64,000 bases of DNA, taken from the NCBI GenBank assembly GCA_041482015.1, contig JBGPCZ010000007.1, forward strand, positions 1 to 64,000, written 5' to 3'. Both the position numbers and the translations under genes were made by a program. Positions 23,407-32,762 of this stretch are shown one piece after another. The stretch's first letter is position 1; each line of letters opens with the position of its first letter. The notes below the pieces were generated by a model. The model made no database searches. It saw nothing but the letters and a program-made list of their open reading frames with translations, and was not told the DNA's origin. Origin of the DNA: JACQFK01 sp041482015. GTDB taxonomy: Bacteria; Planctomycetota; MHYJ01; JACPRB01.

Positions 23407-26348
23407 TGAGGCGGATGCTCGTCGCCGTCCTCGCGCTCACCCTCTGGGCGTCGTGCGCGCAGGAGACCCGGGAAGTCGCGCTCGAGAGCCCGCTCGACCC
23501 CGCGCACGCGCGGTCCTCCTTCCGGCTGCCCCCGGGATTCGAGATCCACCTCGCCGCTGCCGAGCCCGACATCGTCGATCCCGTCGCGATGGCGTTCGAC
23601 GAGAAGGGCCGGCTCTACGTGGCGGAGATGCCGGGTTATCCGAACAACGACACCGCGGAAGGGAAGGCGACGATCCCCGGGCGCATCCGGCTGCTGGAGA
23701 ACCCGGATGGGAATCACCGCTTTCGCAAGAGCACGGTCTTCGTGACGGGTCTCGATTTTCCCTCGGCGGTGATGCCCTGGAAGAAAGGCGTGCTGGTCGC
23801 GTGCGCGCCGGATCTTCTCTACTTCGAAGACACGGACGGCGACGGCCGCGCGGACGTGCGGCGGGTGCTCTACACCGGCTTCGGGCGGAAGTTGATCGAG
23901 TCGCTGGTCAACAGCCTCCAGTGGGGGATCGACAACTGGGTGTACGGCCTGGGGTCGTCCAACGGCGGCGAGATCCGCTCCGTCGAGCGACCGGAGAAGC
24001 CGGTGGTCTCGCTTCACGGTCGCGGCTTCCGCTTCCGTCCCGACGTCCCCGGCAGCCTCGAGCCGATCCTGAACGGCGGCCAGTTCGGCCTGGCCGCCGA
24101 CGAGTGGGGGCGGTGGTTCACGTGCACGAACGGCGAACACCTCCGCCACATCGTGCTCGAGGGCCGGTATCCCTCCCGCGAGAACTACGTCCCGTCTCCC
24201 GCCGCGCTCCTCGACATCCCGGACCACGGGGCGGCGGCGCAGCTTTACCGCGTGAGTCCCTTTGAGGCGTGGCGCGTGGAGCGGACGGCGCGACGGGCCA
24301 GCTCGACCGCCGACAAGGCCCGCATGCGGGCGACGGAACTGGTCCCGGGAGGATTCGTGACGAGCGCGTGCGGCGTGACGGTCCACGGCGGCGACGTCTT
24401 CGTCTGCGATCCGGCGAACAACGTGATCCACCGCGACGTCCTCGTTCCGAACGGCGTGTCGTTCACGGCACGTCGCGCGCCGGGGGAAACAGAGCGCGAG
24501 TTCCTCGCGTCGACCGATCCGTGGTGTCGCCCGGTGAACCTCGCGACGGGACCGGACGGCGCGCTCTACGTGGCCGATTTCTACCGCGAGGTGATCGAGG
24601 GCGTCTCGTTCATCCCCGCGGACATCCGCGCGAAGCTGAAGTTGAACGTGGAGAGCGGCGGCCGCGGACGGATCTGGCGGATCGCGCCGTCGGCGAAGGT
24701 CGACGACGGGGTGCCCGGCCTCGCGCATCCCGACGCGTGGTGGCGGATGACCGCGCAGAGGCTGTTCGTGCAGGATGGCCGCAAGGAGGCGATCCCCGCG
24801 ATTCGCGCGCTGCTCGCGGCGACGCCGTCGCCCCTGGTTCGATTGCACGCCCTCTGGACGCTGGCGGGACTGGACGCGCTGGACGCCGCGTCGGTCGAGC
24901 GGGCGCTCAAGGATCCGGACGCGGGAGTCCGCGAGCACGCGGTGCGGCTCTCGGAAGGTCGACTGGCCTCCGTCGATCCGCTCCTGCCGCTGGTGGAGGA
25001 CCCGTCGTCGCGGGTGCGGTTCCAGCTCGCCTTCACGCTGGGCGAATTCAAAGGGGCGCGGCGTCTCGATGCGCTGGCCGTGCTGGCGAGGCGCGATGGT
25101 GCGGAGCCCTATCTCCGCGCGGCGATTCTCAGCTCGGCCGGGGAGGATGCCCTCGATCTGCACCGCCTGGCCGTCGACGTGCCGGACGCGTTCACCCGGG
25201 ATCTCTCGTGCGTGATCGGCGCCCGTCTCCGCGAAGGGGAGATCGCCGAGCTCCTCGCGCGCGCGGTGCGAAGCGGGACGGAGGCGCAGCGCGTCGCCAC
25301 GCTCGGGGGAGTGGCCGAAGGCCTCCGGCAGCGGAGGCAGAAGAACTTGGATCTCCCGGCGGCGCGCGCGGTGCTCAAGACGCTGCTCGCGGACGGATCG
25401 GAGGCGGTTCGCAAGGCGGCGTCGGGGCTCGCGGGATTCATCCGGACGATGAGCGGCGAGGAGCTGGGCGCGGCGGTGCGGAAAGCCGCGGCGGTGGCGC
25501 TCGACGAGTCGAGGCCGGTGAACGAGCGGGTGGATGCGGCGGCTCTCCTGGGTTCGGGGGAATTCGGCGCGGTCGCGCCGGCGCTCAAGGATCTGCTCGG
25601 GCCGCGCCAACCCGAGGCGATCCAGCTCGCGGCGCTCCAGTCGCTCGACGCGCAGGCCGATCCCGGCGTGGTGACGATCATCACGGGGATCTGGCGGCGG
25701 CTGGTCCCGACGGTCCGGGAGCGGGCGCTCGATGTCCTCACGGGACGGAAGGACCGCCTGGGTCCGCTCCTCGAGGCATTCGAGAAGGGGGAGATTCCGG
25801 CCGAGCAACTCGACGGCCGCCGGCGCGCGCAGCTCCTGTCGTTCCCCGACCGGGAGATCGCGGAGAGGGCGAAGAAAATCCTCAAAGAGCCCCCGATGGA
25901 CCCGAAGCTCTTCGACGCGTTCAAGGGCGCGCTCGACCTCAAAGGGGACGTGACGCGGGGATCGGTGAGCTTTAAGAAACTCTGCATCACGTGCCACCAG
26001 GCGGGGGGAGAGGGGAAGGCGGTCGGTCCGAATCTTACGATCGTGCGGGACAACCCTCCGGAGCAGGTCCTGAAGAACATCCTCTATCCGAGCCTCGTGG
26101 TGGCGCCGAACTTCGTGCAGTACGTCGTCGAGACGCGCGACGGGCAGGTGCTGAACGGAATCATCGCGGAGGCGGGCGGCGCGGGGCTCACGCTGCGTCG
26201 CGGGGGAGCCGAGGACGTGAAACTCCTGCGCCAGGACATCCGAAATCTGGTCTCGAGCCAGGTCTCGCTCATGCCGGAGGATCTCCTCAAGGGGATGAGC
26301 CTTCAGGACGTCGCCGATCTCCTCCAGTTCGTGCGGGAAACGAAGTAG
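23406..26348 (+). CDS. PVC-type haem-binding membrane-bound dehydrogenase with HEAT repeats
   Basis: A 980-residue secreted lipoprotein-like protein (hydrophobic leader ending at Cys17). Residues about 35-430 form a beta-propeller of the soluble glucose dehydrogenase/PQQ type (GRLYVAEMPGYPNN, DTDGDGRAD, DGALYVADFYREV). HEAT repeats fill about 440-830, and a C-terminal cytochrome c domain carries CITCH near residue 860. This order defines the planctomycete PVC-type haem-binding family. TGATG couples it to the preceding gene. It is predicted to oxidise sugars or alcohols at the cell surface and pass electrons to the haem. Confidence 0.85.
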   Translation: MRRMLVAVLALTLWASCAQETREVALESPLDPAHARSSFRLPPGFEIHLAAAEPDIVDPVAMAFDEKGRLYVAEMPGYPNNDTAEGKATIPGRIRLLENPDGNHRFRKSTVFVTGLDFPSAVMPWKKGVLVACAPDLLYFEDTDGDGRADVRRVLYTGFGRKLIESLVNSLQWGIDNWVYGLGSSNGGEIRSVERPEKPVVSLHGRGFRFRPDVPGSLEPILNGGQFGLAADEWGRWFTCTNGEHLRHIVLEGRYPSRENYVPSPAALLDIPDHGAAAQLYRVSPFEAWRVERTARRASSTADKARMRATELVPGGFVTSACGVTVHGGDVFVCDPANNVIHRDVLVPNGVSFTARRAPGETEREFLASTDPWCRPVNLATGPDGALYVADFYREVIEGVSFIPADIRAKLKLNVESGGRGRIWRIAPSAKVDDGVPGLAHPDAWWRMTAQRLFVQDGRKEAIPAIRALLAATPSPLVRLHALWTLAGLDALDAASVERALKDPDAGVREHAVRLSEGRLASVDPLLPLVEDPSSRVRFQLAFTLGEFKGARRLDALAVLARRDGAEPYLRAAILSSAGEDALDLHRLAVDVPDAFTRDLSCVIGARLREGEIAELLARAVRSGTEAQRVATLGGVAEGLRQRRQKNLDLPAARAVLKTLLADGSEAVRKAASGLAGFIRTMSGEELGAAVRKAAAVALDESRPVNERVDAAALLGSGEFGAVAPALKDLLGPRQPEAIQLAALQSLDAQADPGVVTIITGIWRRLVPTVRERALDVLTGRKDRLGPLLEAFEKGEIPAEQLDGRRRAQLLSFPDREIAERAKKILKEPPMDPKLFDAFKGALDLKGDVTRGSVSFKKLCITCHQAGGEGKAVGPNLTIVRDNPPEQVLKNILYPSLVVAPNFVQYVVETRDGQVLNGIIAEAGGAGLTLRRGGAEDVKLLRQDIRNLVSSQVSLMPEDLLKGMSLQDVADLLQFVRETK

Positions 26349-26386
26349 CCCGAACCTCGGGCGGCCGCTTCCGTTCAACTCCTTCG

Positions 26387-28798
26387 ATGGCAAGCGCGCT
26401 CCTCCTCTGCATCCTCCTCCAGGATGGGATCGGCCCGCTTGTCGACCGTCTCGGTTCCGACCGCGTCGAGGAGCGCGACGAGGCGGAGCGGCGTCTCGAC
26501 GAGATCGGGACGGTGACGATCCCCGCGCTCGAGAAGGCCGCCTCGAGCAGCGACGCGGAGCTGGCGATCCGCGCGGAACGCCTGCTGCGGATCCAGCGGG
26601 TGCGGATCCGGCTTTCCCCGGCCATCTTGAGGGAGTTTCCGAACGCCGAGACCCGGATCCTTAGGGAGAGAGGGAACGGCTGGAGGAAGCTCTTCATGGA
26701 CGCGGTGGCGATCCCCTCGCTGACGCGCGAGGACGTGGAGCCTCTCTTCCTGCCGGCGCTCGAGTCGGAGCCGAGCGCTCTCTACCGCGAGGCGATCTGC
26801 AAGGAGGCGGCTCGGCGGGGGTGCCGCGCCCGGCTTGCGGAGGTCGTCCGGTCGGGAGGGGTGAATTTCCTCTCCCTTCCTGCCGATCTGGAGGAGTGGT
26901 TCGGTTCGCTTGAATCGTGGCCAGACGGTTCGGACCTCGTGCCCCTCCTCGGGGATGACGAGTGCCGGTTCCTCGCCTCCGTGCTCCTTCGCCGGCGCCC
27001 CTTCCGGGAGATCAAACCGGCGCTGCTGAAATGCCTCGAGGATCTCGATGCCGGGGTCCGCGAGGCGGGGCTCGGGCTTCTCCGCGACTTCGATGCGCGC
27101 GAGACTCTCGGAAGCGTGGTGGAGCTCATGGGGGACCGGAGCCCACGCGTGCGGTCGTTGTCGATTTCCATCCTGGCGGGATGGAGCGGTCCGCTCCTCG
27201 CCGGCCGCTTCGCGCGGCTCCTCAAGGACGTGGACTTCCACGTGCGGCTCCGAGCCGTGCGCGCCCTCAGGACGGCCGACGCGCGCGACCATCTCGACGA
27301 TCTCATCCCCTGCCTCGCCGATCCGGAGCCCGCGGTGCGGCTGGAGTCGCTCCAGCTGCTGACCGATTGGGAAGGGCGACCGGCGCGCCCCTTCGTCCTG
27401 CCGCTCCTCGACGATCCCCATCCCTATGTCCACGAGGCGGCGCTCCAGTTCGTCCTCCGGCTGGGCGTGCAGGAGGCCGTGCCCCGGATCGCCAACCTTC
27501 TCGGGGCGGAGAAGGCGTTCCTGCGCCTGCGGGCGCTGGAGGTGCTAGGGTCGATGGGGGCGCGCGAGCAGGCGCCGGCGATGGCCCGCCTCCTCGGGGA
27601 CCCTGAACCCCGCGTGCGGGGCGGCGCGACGGCGGCGATCGAGAAGCTGGCCGCGCGCGAATTCATTCCGCAGCTCTCCGCGCTCCTGAAGGACGAGGAC
27701 ACGACCGTGGTCAGAGTCGCGGTGGAGGCGCTCGTCAAGATGGAGGGTCGCGAGGCCGTGCCGGACCTCGCGGCGATGATGGCGAGCGGAGACGAGGTCC
27801 GTCGCTCGATCGCATCTGGGGCGCTCGCGGCTCTGGACACCCTGGAGAGCGTCGAGTATCTCCTGCCCCTCCTGGGCGAGGCCGGACCGGAGAGCCGGAT
27901 CGACATCATCCACTTGCTGGAGGTCCTACACGCGCGCGTCGCGATCCCGGCCCTCCTCGCCCGGGTGGACGACCTCCGTGAAGAAGTGGCGGTCGCGGCG
28001 ATGCGTGCGCTGGTCCACCTGGAGGCCCGGCAGGCGGCGCCCCGGATTGCCCTGATGCTCCGAGTGGAGCATTACGAGCTCCGGAAGGAGGCGATCCGCG
28101 CGCTGGGCCGGCTCGGCGTTGCGGAGTCGGCGGTCCCGCTCGAGCGGGCGCTGGAGGACCCGCAGCCCGAGGCTCGGGCGCTGGCGGCCGAATCGTTGGG
28201 ACGCCTGGGAGCGAAAGGGTCGGCCCTGGCTCTTGAGAAGAGGTTGAAGGACGAGGACATGGGCGTGAGAGTGGCGGCGGCCGGGGCGCTCGGGCCGGAG
28301 TTGGCGGAATCCTCGATCGGGCGCATCCTGGTTCTTTCGCTGGATCAGGATGCAGCACAGATCGGCATGAACTGGGAGGCGGCCCGCCAGCTCTGCCGCC
28401 TGGGCTCGGACCGCGGGGTCCGGGCGATGGTGGACTGCCCGGGCTCCGCGGCAAACTCTCTCTTCCCGCTCAACGCCATCCGTGAGCCGCGCCTGTGGGC
28501 GAGGCTGCGTGACACGCGGGTCTCGGGCCCGCCCGGCCCCTCGGCGGCGAAGGCGTTCGAGGCGCTGGCCGCCTGCGCGGGACTGGAGATCGAGGACGCC
28601 TCGGAGGGCGCCCTCGAATGCGAGCTGGCCGAACCGCCGTGTTGCTGGAGGAGCGTGGGCGCGGTGTCGATCCTGGACGCGATCGAGGTCCTGGTCGCCG
28701 GCGCGCCGCTGGAAGTGGTCCTCGAAGAGGGCCGCCTCCGCGTGCTGGCGCGCGACGACGGCCCCCGATTCTGGAAGCCGTGGGCGGTGGGAAGATGA
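26387..28798 (+). CDS. Secreted HEAT-repeat protein (803 residues)
   Basis: A long alpha-solenoid. After a short leader (1-12), HEAT/PBS-lyase-like repeats of about 31 residues run from about 180 to 690 almost without break, with the recurring pattern of Asp-Pro-x-Val-Arg at the turns. The last 100 residues form a smaller domain with a Cys pair (CCW) near 754. It is the last co-directional gene of the operon (38 nt after the haem-binding dehydrogenase). No catalytic motif is seen; a scaffolding role is inferred. It ends 4 nt before the end of the convergent lipoprotein gene. Confidence 0.65.
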   Translation: MASALLLCILLQDGIGPLVDRLGSDRVEERDEAERRLDEIGTVTIPALEKAASSSDAELAIRAERLLRIQRVRIRLSPAILREFPNAETRILRERGNGWRKLFMDAVAIPSLTREDVEPLFLPALESEPSALYREAICKEAARRGCRARLAEVVRSGGVNFLSLPADLEEWFGSLESWPDGSDLVPLLGDDECRFLASVLLRRRPFREIKPALLKCLEDLDAGVREAGLGLLRDFDARETLGSVVELMGDRSPRVRSLSISILAGWSGPLLAGRFARLLKDVDFHVRLRAVRALRTADARDHLDDLIPCLADPEPAVRLESLQLLTDWEGRPARPFVLPLLDDPHPYVHEAALQFVLRLGVQEAVPRIANLLGAEKAFLRLRALEVLGSMGAREQAPAMARLLGDPEPRVRGGATAAIEKLAAREFIPQLSALLKDEDTTVVRVAVEALVKMEGREAVPDLAAMMASGDEVRRSIASGALAALDTLESVEYLLPLLGEAGPESRIDIIHLLEVLHARVAIPALLARVDDLREEVAVAAMRALVHLEARQAAPRIALMLRVEHYELRKEAIRALGRLGVAESAVPLERALEDPQPEARALAAESLGRLGAKGSALALEKRLKDEDMGVRVAAAGALGPELAESSIGRILVLSLDQDAAQIGMNWEAARQLCRLGSDRGVRAMVDCPGSAANSLFPLNAIREPRLWARLRDTRVSGPPGPSAAKAFEALAACAGLEIEDASEGALECELAEPPCCWRSVGAVSILDAIEVLVAGAPLEVVLEEGRLRVLARDDGPRFWKPWAVGR

Positions 28799-28802
28799 AC
28801 CG

Positions 28803-29531
28803 CTACTCGAAGTTCAGCACGCCGTACTTCTGGTACTCGTGGAAGCTGGGGCCGACGCGCGACCAGTCCCACTGCGTCCCCTTCTTGGGGTCGGCATCGT
28901 AGTCCATCCGGTAGAAGTTTCCGCGCCAGCGCGTCCCGGACTTCGGCGGCTGGTTCTTGAGGCCGCGGAGGAGCGAGTAGGGGATGAAGACCTCCGCGCT
29001 CCACCCCTGGACGGTGGCCCCCGCCTCCTTCGCGCCGCCGGTCGCGGCCGTCGCCTTCCGCGTCTTCCGGTCGTTCTCGTAATGCCACGGGCGCCAGCCC
29101 ATGAAGGCGCCGCCGTTGTTGGGGACCAGGATCGGGAGCTCGTGGTTCAGCGGCGAGATCTCGTACTCGAAGTAGAGCGGCTCGCTCTCGTCGGGCCAGA
29201 AGAAGGCTTCATAGACGTCCTCCTCCCACAGGTTCTCGAAGTCGCCGCGGCCGGTCGTCGTCAGTTTCTTGTCCGTCCCGTCCATGAGGACGTAGACGCC
29301 CGTCTTTGAGTAGAGGATCTTGAAGCGCGAGTCATAAGGGAGGCCGTCGGGCTGGCGGCGGTTGAGCGCGTGCCACTCCGCCTTCGACCACGCGGTGTTC
29401 GAGCCGTTGCCCGTGACCTCGAAGTCCTCCGTCGCCTTCACGATGCACGAGGGCCACGGGGCCGCCGGCGCGGGCGCCGATGCTGACTGGCATGCCGCCA
29501 GCGGGAGCAGCAGGACGATCGCGATTCTCAT
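28803..29531 (-). CDS. Lipoprotein with CBM9-like carbohydrate-binding domain
   Basis: A 242-residue lipoprotein (lipobox LAAC, Cys14). The remainder matches the carbohydrate-binding module 9/DOMON-like fold found in secreted planctomycete and bacteroidete proteins: a TDKKLTTTGRGDFENLWEED segment, WxEDVYEAFFWPDE, a central YEYEISPLNHE and WSAEVFIPYSLL near residue 180. It overlaps the upstream DUF6807 gene by ATGA and is co-translated with it. It probably binds a glycan at the outer surface. Confidence 0.65.
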   Translation of the reverse strand: MRIAIVLLLPLAACQSASAPAPAAPWPSCIVKATEDFEVTGNGSNTAWSKAEWHALNRRQPDGLPYDSRFKILYSKTGVYVLMDGTDKKLTTTGRGDFENLWEEDVYEAFFWPDESEPLYFEYEISPLNHELPILVPNNGGAFMGWRPWHYENDRKTRKATAATGGAKEAGATVQGWSAEVFIPYSLLRGLKNQPPKSGTRWRGNFYRMDYDADPKKGTQWDWSRVGPSFHEYQKYGVLNFE

Positions 29532-30460
29532 TTCTTTGCCCTTTCAGCCGGGACCACCGAAAGTTTCGGGGCGGGCTCGGTCGTTCCCGCGAACTCGTTG
29601 TAGACCATCTGGATCGTCTCCACGCTGGGCATCTCCCCCTCGGCGATCGCGAAGCGGTGCGCGATCGCGAGCGACTCGCCGGCCTTGATCTTCGCGGTGA
29701 AGGACGCCCCGAACCGGCCGTAGTCGCGGTAGGCCGACCAGCGCGCTCCCTTTGGATTCGCGGGCGCGCTCATCTCGACGACGCTGTACGTCTTCGAATT
29801 CAGCGAATAGGTCAGGCCGACCCACGGATAGTCGGTGTCCTTGTGGGCGTTCGCGTTTTCCCGGGGGAAGACATAGGTGGTCTTCGCCGTGTCGAGCTCG
29901 TTGGCAGGCCGGAAGTGGACGCCCGCGTGTTCGGGATCGCCGTTGAGGTCGACGTCGCCGGCGGGCGCCTTGAGCGTGGAGCGGACGTCGATCAGCGCGT
30001 AGAAGGGCGCGGGGGCCCGCCGGAAGAGGAACCGCCGCTCCTCCTCGACGATCGGCTTCCCGGCCTCGTCGTTCCAGTGGACGAGCGAGACGATCTCCGC
30101 CTTCTCCGCGTCCGATGTCTGCCCGAGAAATTTCTGGTGGACCTGCTGGCCGCCCGTCATGTGCCAGCGGTCGTAGTTCTTCCCGTTGACCGTGATCTTG
30201 TTCCAGCCGACGAAGATTCCGCGATGGTGGGGGAAGAGGCCGCCGGGCCCCTTCGTGATCGGCGCCTTGCCCTCGGCGTCGAAGACGTGGAGGTAGGGCT
30301 TGTAGGTCTCCGGCAGGTTCTTGGCGTCGAAGGCGTACATGTACCTCGCCACGATTTTCCCATCGCGAAGGACGTCGAGCTGCTTTCCCGCCTCGTCCGA
30401 GATCGTGAAGCCGTCCGGCGTCAGGAGAAGGAGCGCGACGAGCGCGAGCGTCCGGGTCAT
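29528..30460 (-). CDS. DUF6807 (PmoA family) secreted protein
   Basis: A 310-residue secreted protein with a short signal (1-14). Family-typical segments are visible: KPYLHVFDAEGKAPIT, GLFPHHRGIFVGWN with a His-His pair near residue 78, and the HAGVHFRP motif near residue 181. The family was named after a PmoA-like annotation but is unrelated to methane monooxygenase; it occurs with carbohydrate catabolism genes. GGAGG lies 6 nt upstream of the ATG. It is the first gene of a pair with the CBM9-like lipoprotein. Confidence 0.7.
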   Translation of the reverse strand: MTRTLALVALLLLTPDGFTISDEAGKQLDVLRDGKIVARYMYAFDAKNLPETYKPYLHVFDAEGKAPITKGPGGLFPHHRGIFVGWNKITVNGKNYDRWHMTGGQQVHQKFLGQTSDAEKAEIVSLVHWNDEAGKPIVEEERRFLFRRAPAPFYALIDVRSTLKAPAGDVDLNGDPEHAGVHFRPANELDTAKTTYVFPRENANAHKDTDYPWVGLTYSLNSKTYSVVEMSAPANPKGARWSAYRDYGRFGASFTAKIKAGESLAIAHRFAIAEGEMPSVETIQMVYNEFAGTTEPAPKLSVVPAERAKK

Positions 30461-30517
30461 GGCATCCTCCGAAGCGACGTCAATGGAACACCGCCGCGGG
30501 CCCGCGGGTGCATTCGA

Positions 30518-31075
30518 TTATTGGCCGACCCGGAGCGTCAGCCGGAGTTTCCCGTGGGTCACGCGCACCTCCTTCAGGAGCAATTTCGCGGCCGACTGCC
30601 GGACGTCGCCGGCTCGAAGCGTGTAGACCGGCCTCCCTTCGAGCACGCCCTTCATGGCCCACGCGACGGCGCCCCGGGTCTTCTCGACGTACTTGTCGGG
30701 AAGCCCGCCCACCGTCAGCCCCTCCACCGTTAGGTCGTCGGAATAAAAGGACCCTTGAGCGGCGACGTACCGGATCTGCCCCGACAACTCGGCCTTGCCG
30801 CGCAGCCGCCGGGTGATCCCCGGCAGACCCACTCCCACGTTGACGGCAAGTCGGATCCTGTCGGAGTGTTCCTGCAGGTTCATGACCGGTTCGGTCAATT
30901 CGACCCCGACGATGCCGAGGTAAGTCTTTTCGACGGGAAACCCGGCGTCCAGCGCCTTCTGCACCTGCGCCTGGTCGAGCTCGACGATGTACTCCCTTCC
31001 CCAGACGAGCCACATCGCGATGGCGCTCGCCACGACCAGCGCAGCACCGGTGATCAGGAGCGCCTTCTTTGCCAT
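30518..31075 (-). CDS. DUF1439/YceB-like membrane-anchored protein
   Basis: A 185-residue protein with one N-terminal TM helix (about 5-24) and a mixed alpha/beta body with repeated extended strands (IRLAVNVGVGLPG, GKAELSGQIRYVA), similar in layout to the DUF1439 (YceB) lipid-binding-like family, though it lacks a lipobox Cys. Only weak family assignment is possible by eye. A 14-bp perfect palindrome CCGCGGGCCCGCGG (30494-30507) lies between it and the next minus-strand gene. Confidence 0.45.
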   Translation of the reverse strand: MAKKALLITGAALVVASAIAMWLVWGREYIVELDQAQVQKALDAGFPVEKTYLGIVGVELTEPVMNLQEHSDRIRLAVNVGVGLPGITRRLRGKAELSGQIRYVAAQGSFYSDDLTVEGLTVGGLPDKYVEKTRGAVAWAMKGVLEGRPVYTLRAGDVRQSAAKLLLKEVRVTHGKLRLTLRVGQ

Positions 31076-31139
31076 CGGCGTGAATCTTACCCGCGTCGCT
31101 CCGGCGGAGCCGCGATAAGGATGGATTCCGGGGACACAA

Positions 31140-31161
31140 AAGTGTATACATAAGTGTAGAC
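31140..31161 (+). promoter_or_regulatory. Direct-repeat operator candidate upstream of mazEF
   Basis: AAGTGTATAC (31140-31149) and AAGTGTAGAC (31152-31161) form a 12-bp-period direct repeat, with a TGTATACA palindrome (31143-31150) inside the first unit. Its position 27 nt upstream of the antitoxin start fits autoregulation by the antitoxin or the MazEF complex. TATACA could also serve as a -10, but no good -35 is seen. Confidence 0.4.
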
Positions 31162-31187
31162 AGTCTTGGGTCGGCCCGGAGGGTGCC

Positions 31188-31436
31188 ATGTCCACCACGA
31201 TGGTCCGCGTCTCCCGTCGCGCGAGGGAGATCCTGCGGGAGATCTGCGAGAAGACGGGCGAGCCGGCCCGCGAAATCCTCGGGCGCGCCATCGAAGAGTA
31301 CCGGCGCAAGTGTTTCCTCGCGGAGGCGAACCGCGCGTACGCCGACCTGCGCAAGGACAAGAAGGCCTGGAAGGCGGAGCTCGACGAGCGGAAAACGTGG
31401 GACACGACACTGGGGGACGGGGAGAAGGGCCGATGA
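31188..31436 (+). CDS. mazE: MazE-like antitoxin
   Basis: An 82-residue basic protein. The N-terminal 45 residues have a ribbon-helix-helix-like pattern (beta strand TMVRVSRRA, then helices with EILREICEKTGEPAREIL), and the C-terminal half is a charged helix expected to wrap the toxin. Its stop overlaps the toxin start (ATGA), the usual antitoxin-first arrangement. It should neutralise the MazF-like protein and repress its own promoter through the repeats just upstream. Confidence 0.7.
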   Translation: MSTTMVRVSRRAREILREICEKTGEPAREILGRAIEEYRRKCFLAEANRAYADLRKDKKAWKAELDERKTWDTTLGDGEKGR

Positions 31437-31780
31437 CCCTTCCTCCCCCCCTGCGGGGCGAGATCTGGCTGGTGAATCTCGATCCGACCTTGGGACGGGA
31501 ACAGGCCGGCACCCGCCCCGCGTTGGTTCTCTCCGTCGACGAATTTAACGGAGGGCCCGCGGAACTGGTCGTCGTCCTGCCGGTCACGTCGAAGGACAAG
31601 AAGATCCCCTTTCATGTCGGAATCAAGCCGCCGGAGGGGGGAGTCCAGGTCGCCAGCTACATCAAGTGCGAGGACATCCGGTCGATCTCGAAGGGCCGGC
31701 TCCACAAGCGATGGGGCGGGGTGACTCCGAAGACCCTGGAGCAGGTCGAGGATCGACTCCGGATCCTGCTCTCGCTCTGA
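31433..31780 (+). CDS. mazF: MazF/PemK-family endoribonuclease toxin
   Basis: A 115-residue protein of typical MazF length. RGEIWLVNLDPTLGREQAG (about 8-26) is the conserved MazF opening with the catalytic Arg, followed by RPALVLS and a central VVVLPVTSKDK strand that carries the conserved Thr/Ser. MazF toxins cut mRNA at short sequence motifs and halt growth when the antitoxin is lost. It ends 1 nt before the end of the convergent SGNH gene. Confidence 0.85.
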   Translation: MTLPPPLRGEIWLVNLDPTLGREQAGTRPALVLSVDEFNGGPAELVVVLPVTSKDKKIPFHVGIKPPEGGVQVASYIKCEDIRSISKGRLHKRWGGVTPKTLEQVEDRLRILLSL

Positions 31781-31781
31781 C

Positions 31782-32762
31782 CTACCCGTCGTCGTCCTCG
31801 GTCACGCTGAGAAAGAACGAGTTGCCCGACTCGATCTCGAAGGTGTTGACGCCGGCCCCGAGGCGGGCGGCGATCCGTTCCTTCCCGGCGTGCCACCCCG
31901 TCCACCCCTCGCTCTTCCAGAGGAGCTTCCCGTTGAGCGTGACGGACTCGATTGACGCCCCCGTGTTGACGAACACGCCGCGCGATTTCGTCAACACGAG
32001 CTCCGCCGTCGCCTGGTAGCGCTTCGCGGACCCGAGCTCGACCGCGAACCCGCGGCGCCGCTCCTGGTCCATCCACCAGTGTTTCACCGGCTCCTTCTGG
32101 GGAAGCGCGAGCGTCGTCCACGCCGCGTCGCCCGCCGGTCGGATCTTCCATTCCCGGAGGATCCCGGGCATCGGTTCCAGGGAAAGCTCCTTCGGGACTT
32201 CGACCTTCTTGTGGCCCAGCGCGTCGAGCACGGCGCGCGCCATCACGCGGTATCCCGCGAAGGTCAGGTGGACCTCGTCGGGCTCGAGGAGACCCGCGCG
32301 GGCCTCCTTCATGAGCGCATGGACCTCGGCGACCGCGCCGCCGATTTTCCGGAGGATCGCGATGTACTCCTCCAGCTTCTTCTCCGCCTCCGCGTGCTTC
32401 GGGCCGACGATCGTCGGAGTCAGAAGGATTGTCGGAACACCCTCCCTCTTCAGTCGCTCGACGATCGCGGTCACGTCGCGCTCGTAGTCCTCCGGCGTGA
32501 CCTTGTGGAACAGGTCGTTGATTTCGACGCTCAGGACGACGAGCGTCGGGCGGCGGGAAAGGACGTCGCGCTCGAGGCGCTTGCGCATCCCGGCCGCCGT
32601 GTCGCCCGCCACGCCCGCGTTGATGCAGCGCGGCGACTTGAGCGCCTGCTGGACGAGGAGCGGCAGCGTGTGGCCGTCCGTGATCGAATCGCCGAGGAAG
32701 ACGATCCTCTGCTCCTGCTGCTGCGGGAGCGCGGCCAGGAGCGCGACAAGGAGCGCCCTCAT
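31782..32762 (-). CDS. Secreted SGNH/GDSL hydrolase with C-terminal beta domain
   Basis: A 326-residue secreted protein. Block I GDSIT (24-28, nucleophile Ser26), a Gly in NAGVAGDT (about 49-56), Asn in VEINDLF (about 80-86) and the Asp-x-x-His of EPDEVHLTFAGY (about 161-172) give the SGNH set. Residues about 205-326 are a separate beta-rich domain. It is likely an esterase for acetylated carbohydrates. The start overlaps the stop of the upstream giant GH-like gene (ATGA), so the two are co-expressed. Confidence 0.75.
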   Translation of the reverse strand: MRALLVALLAALPQQQEQRIVFLGDSITDGHTLPLLVQQALKSPRCINAGVAGDTAAGMRKRLERDVLSRRPTLVVLSVEINDLFHKVTPEDYERDVTAIVERLKREGVPTILLTPTIVGPKHAEAEKKLEEYIAILRKIGGAVAEVHALMKEARAGLLEPDEVHLTFAGYRVMARAVLDALGHKKVEVPKELSLEPMPGILREWKIRPAGDAAWTTLALPQKEPVKHWWMDQERRRGFAVELGSAKRYQATAELVLTKSRGVFVNTGASIESVTLNGKLLWKSEGWTGWHAGKERIAARLGAGVNTFEIESGNSFFLSVTEDDDG

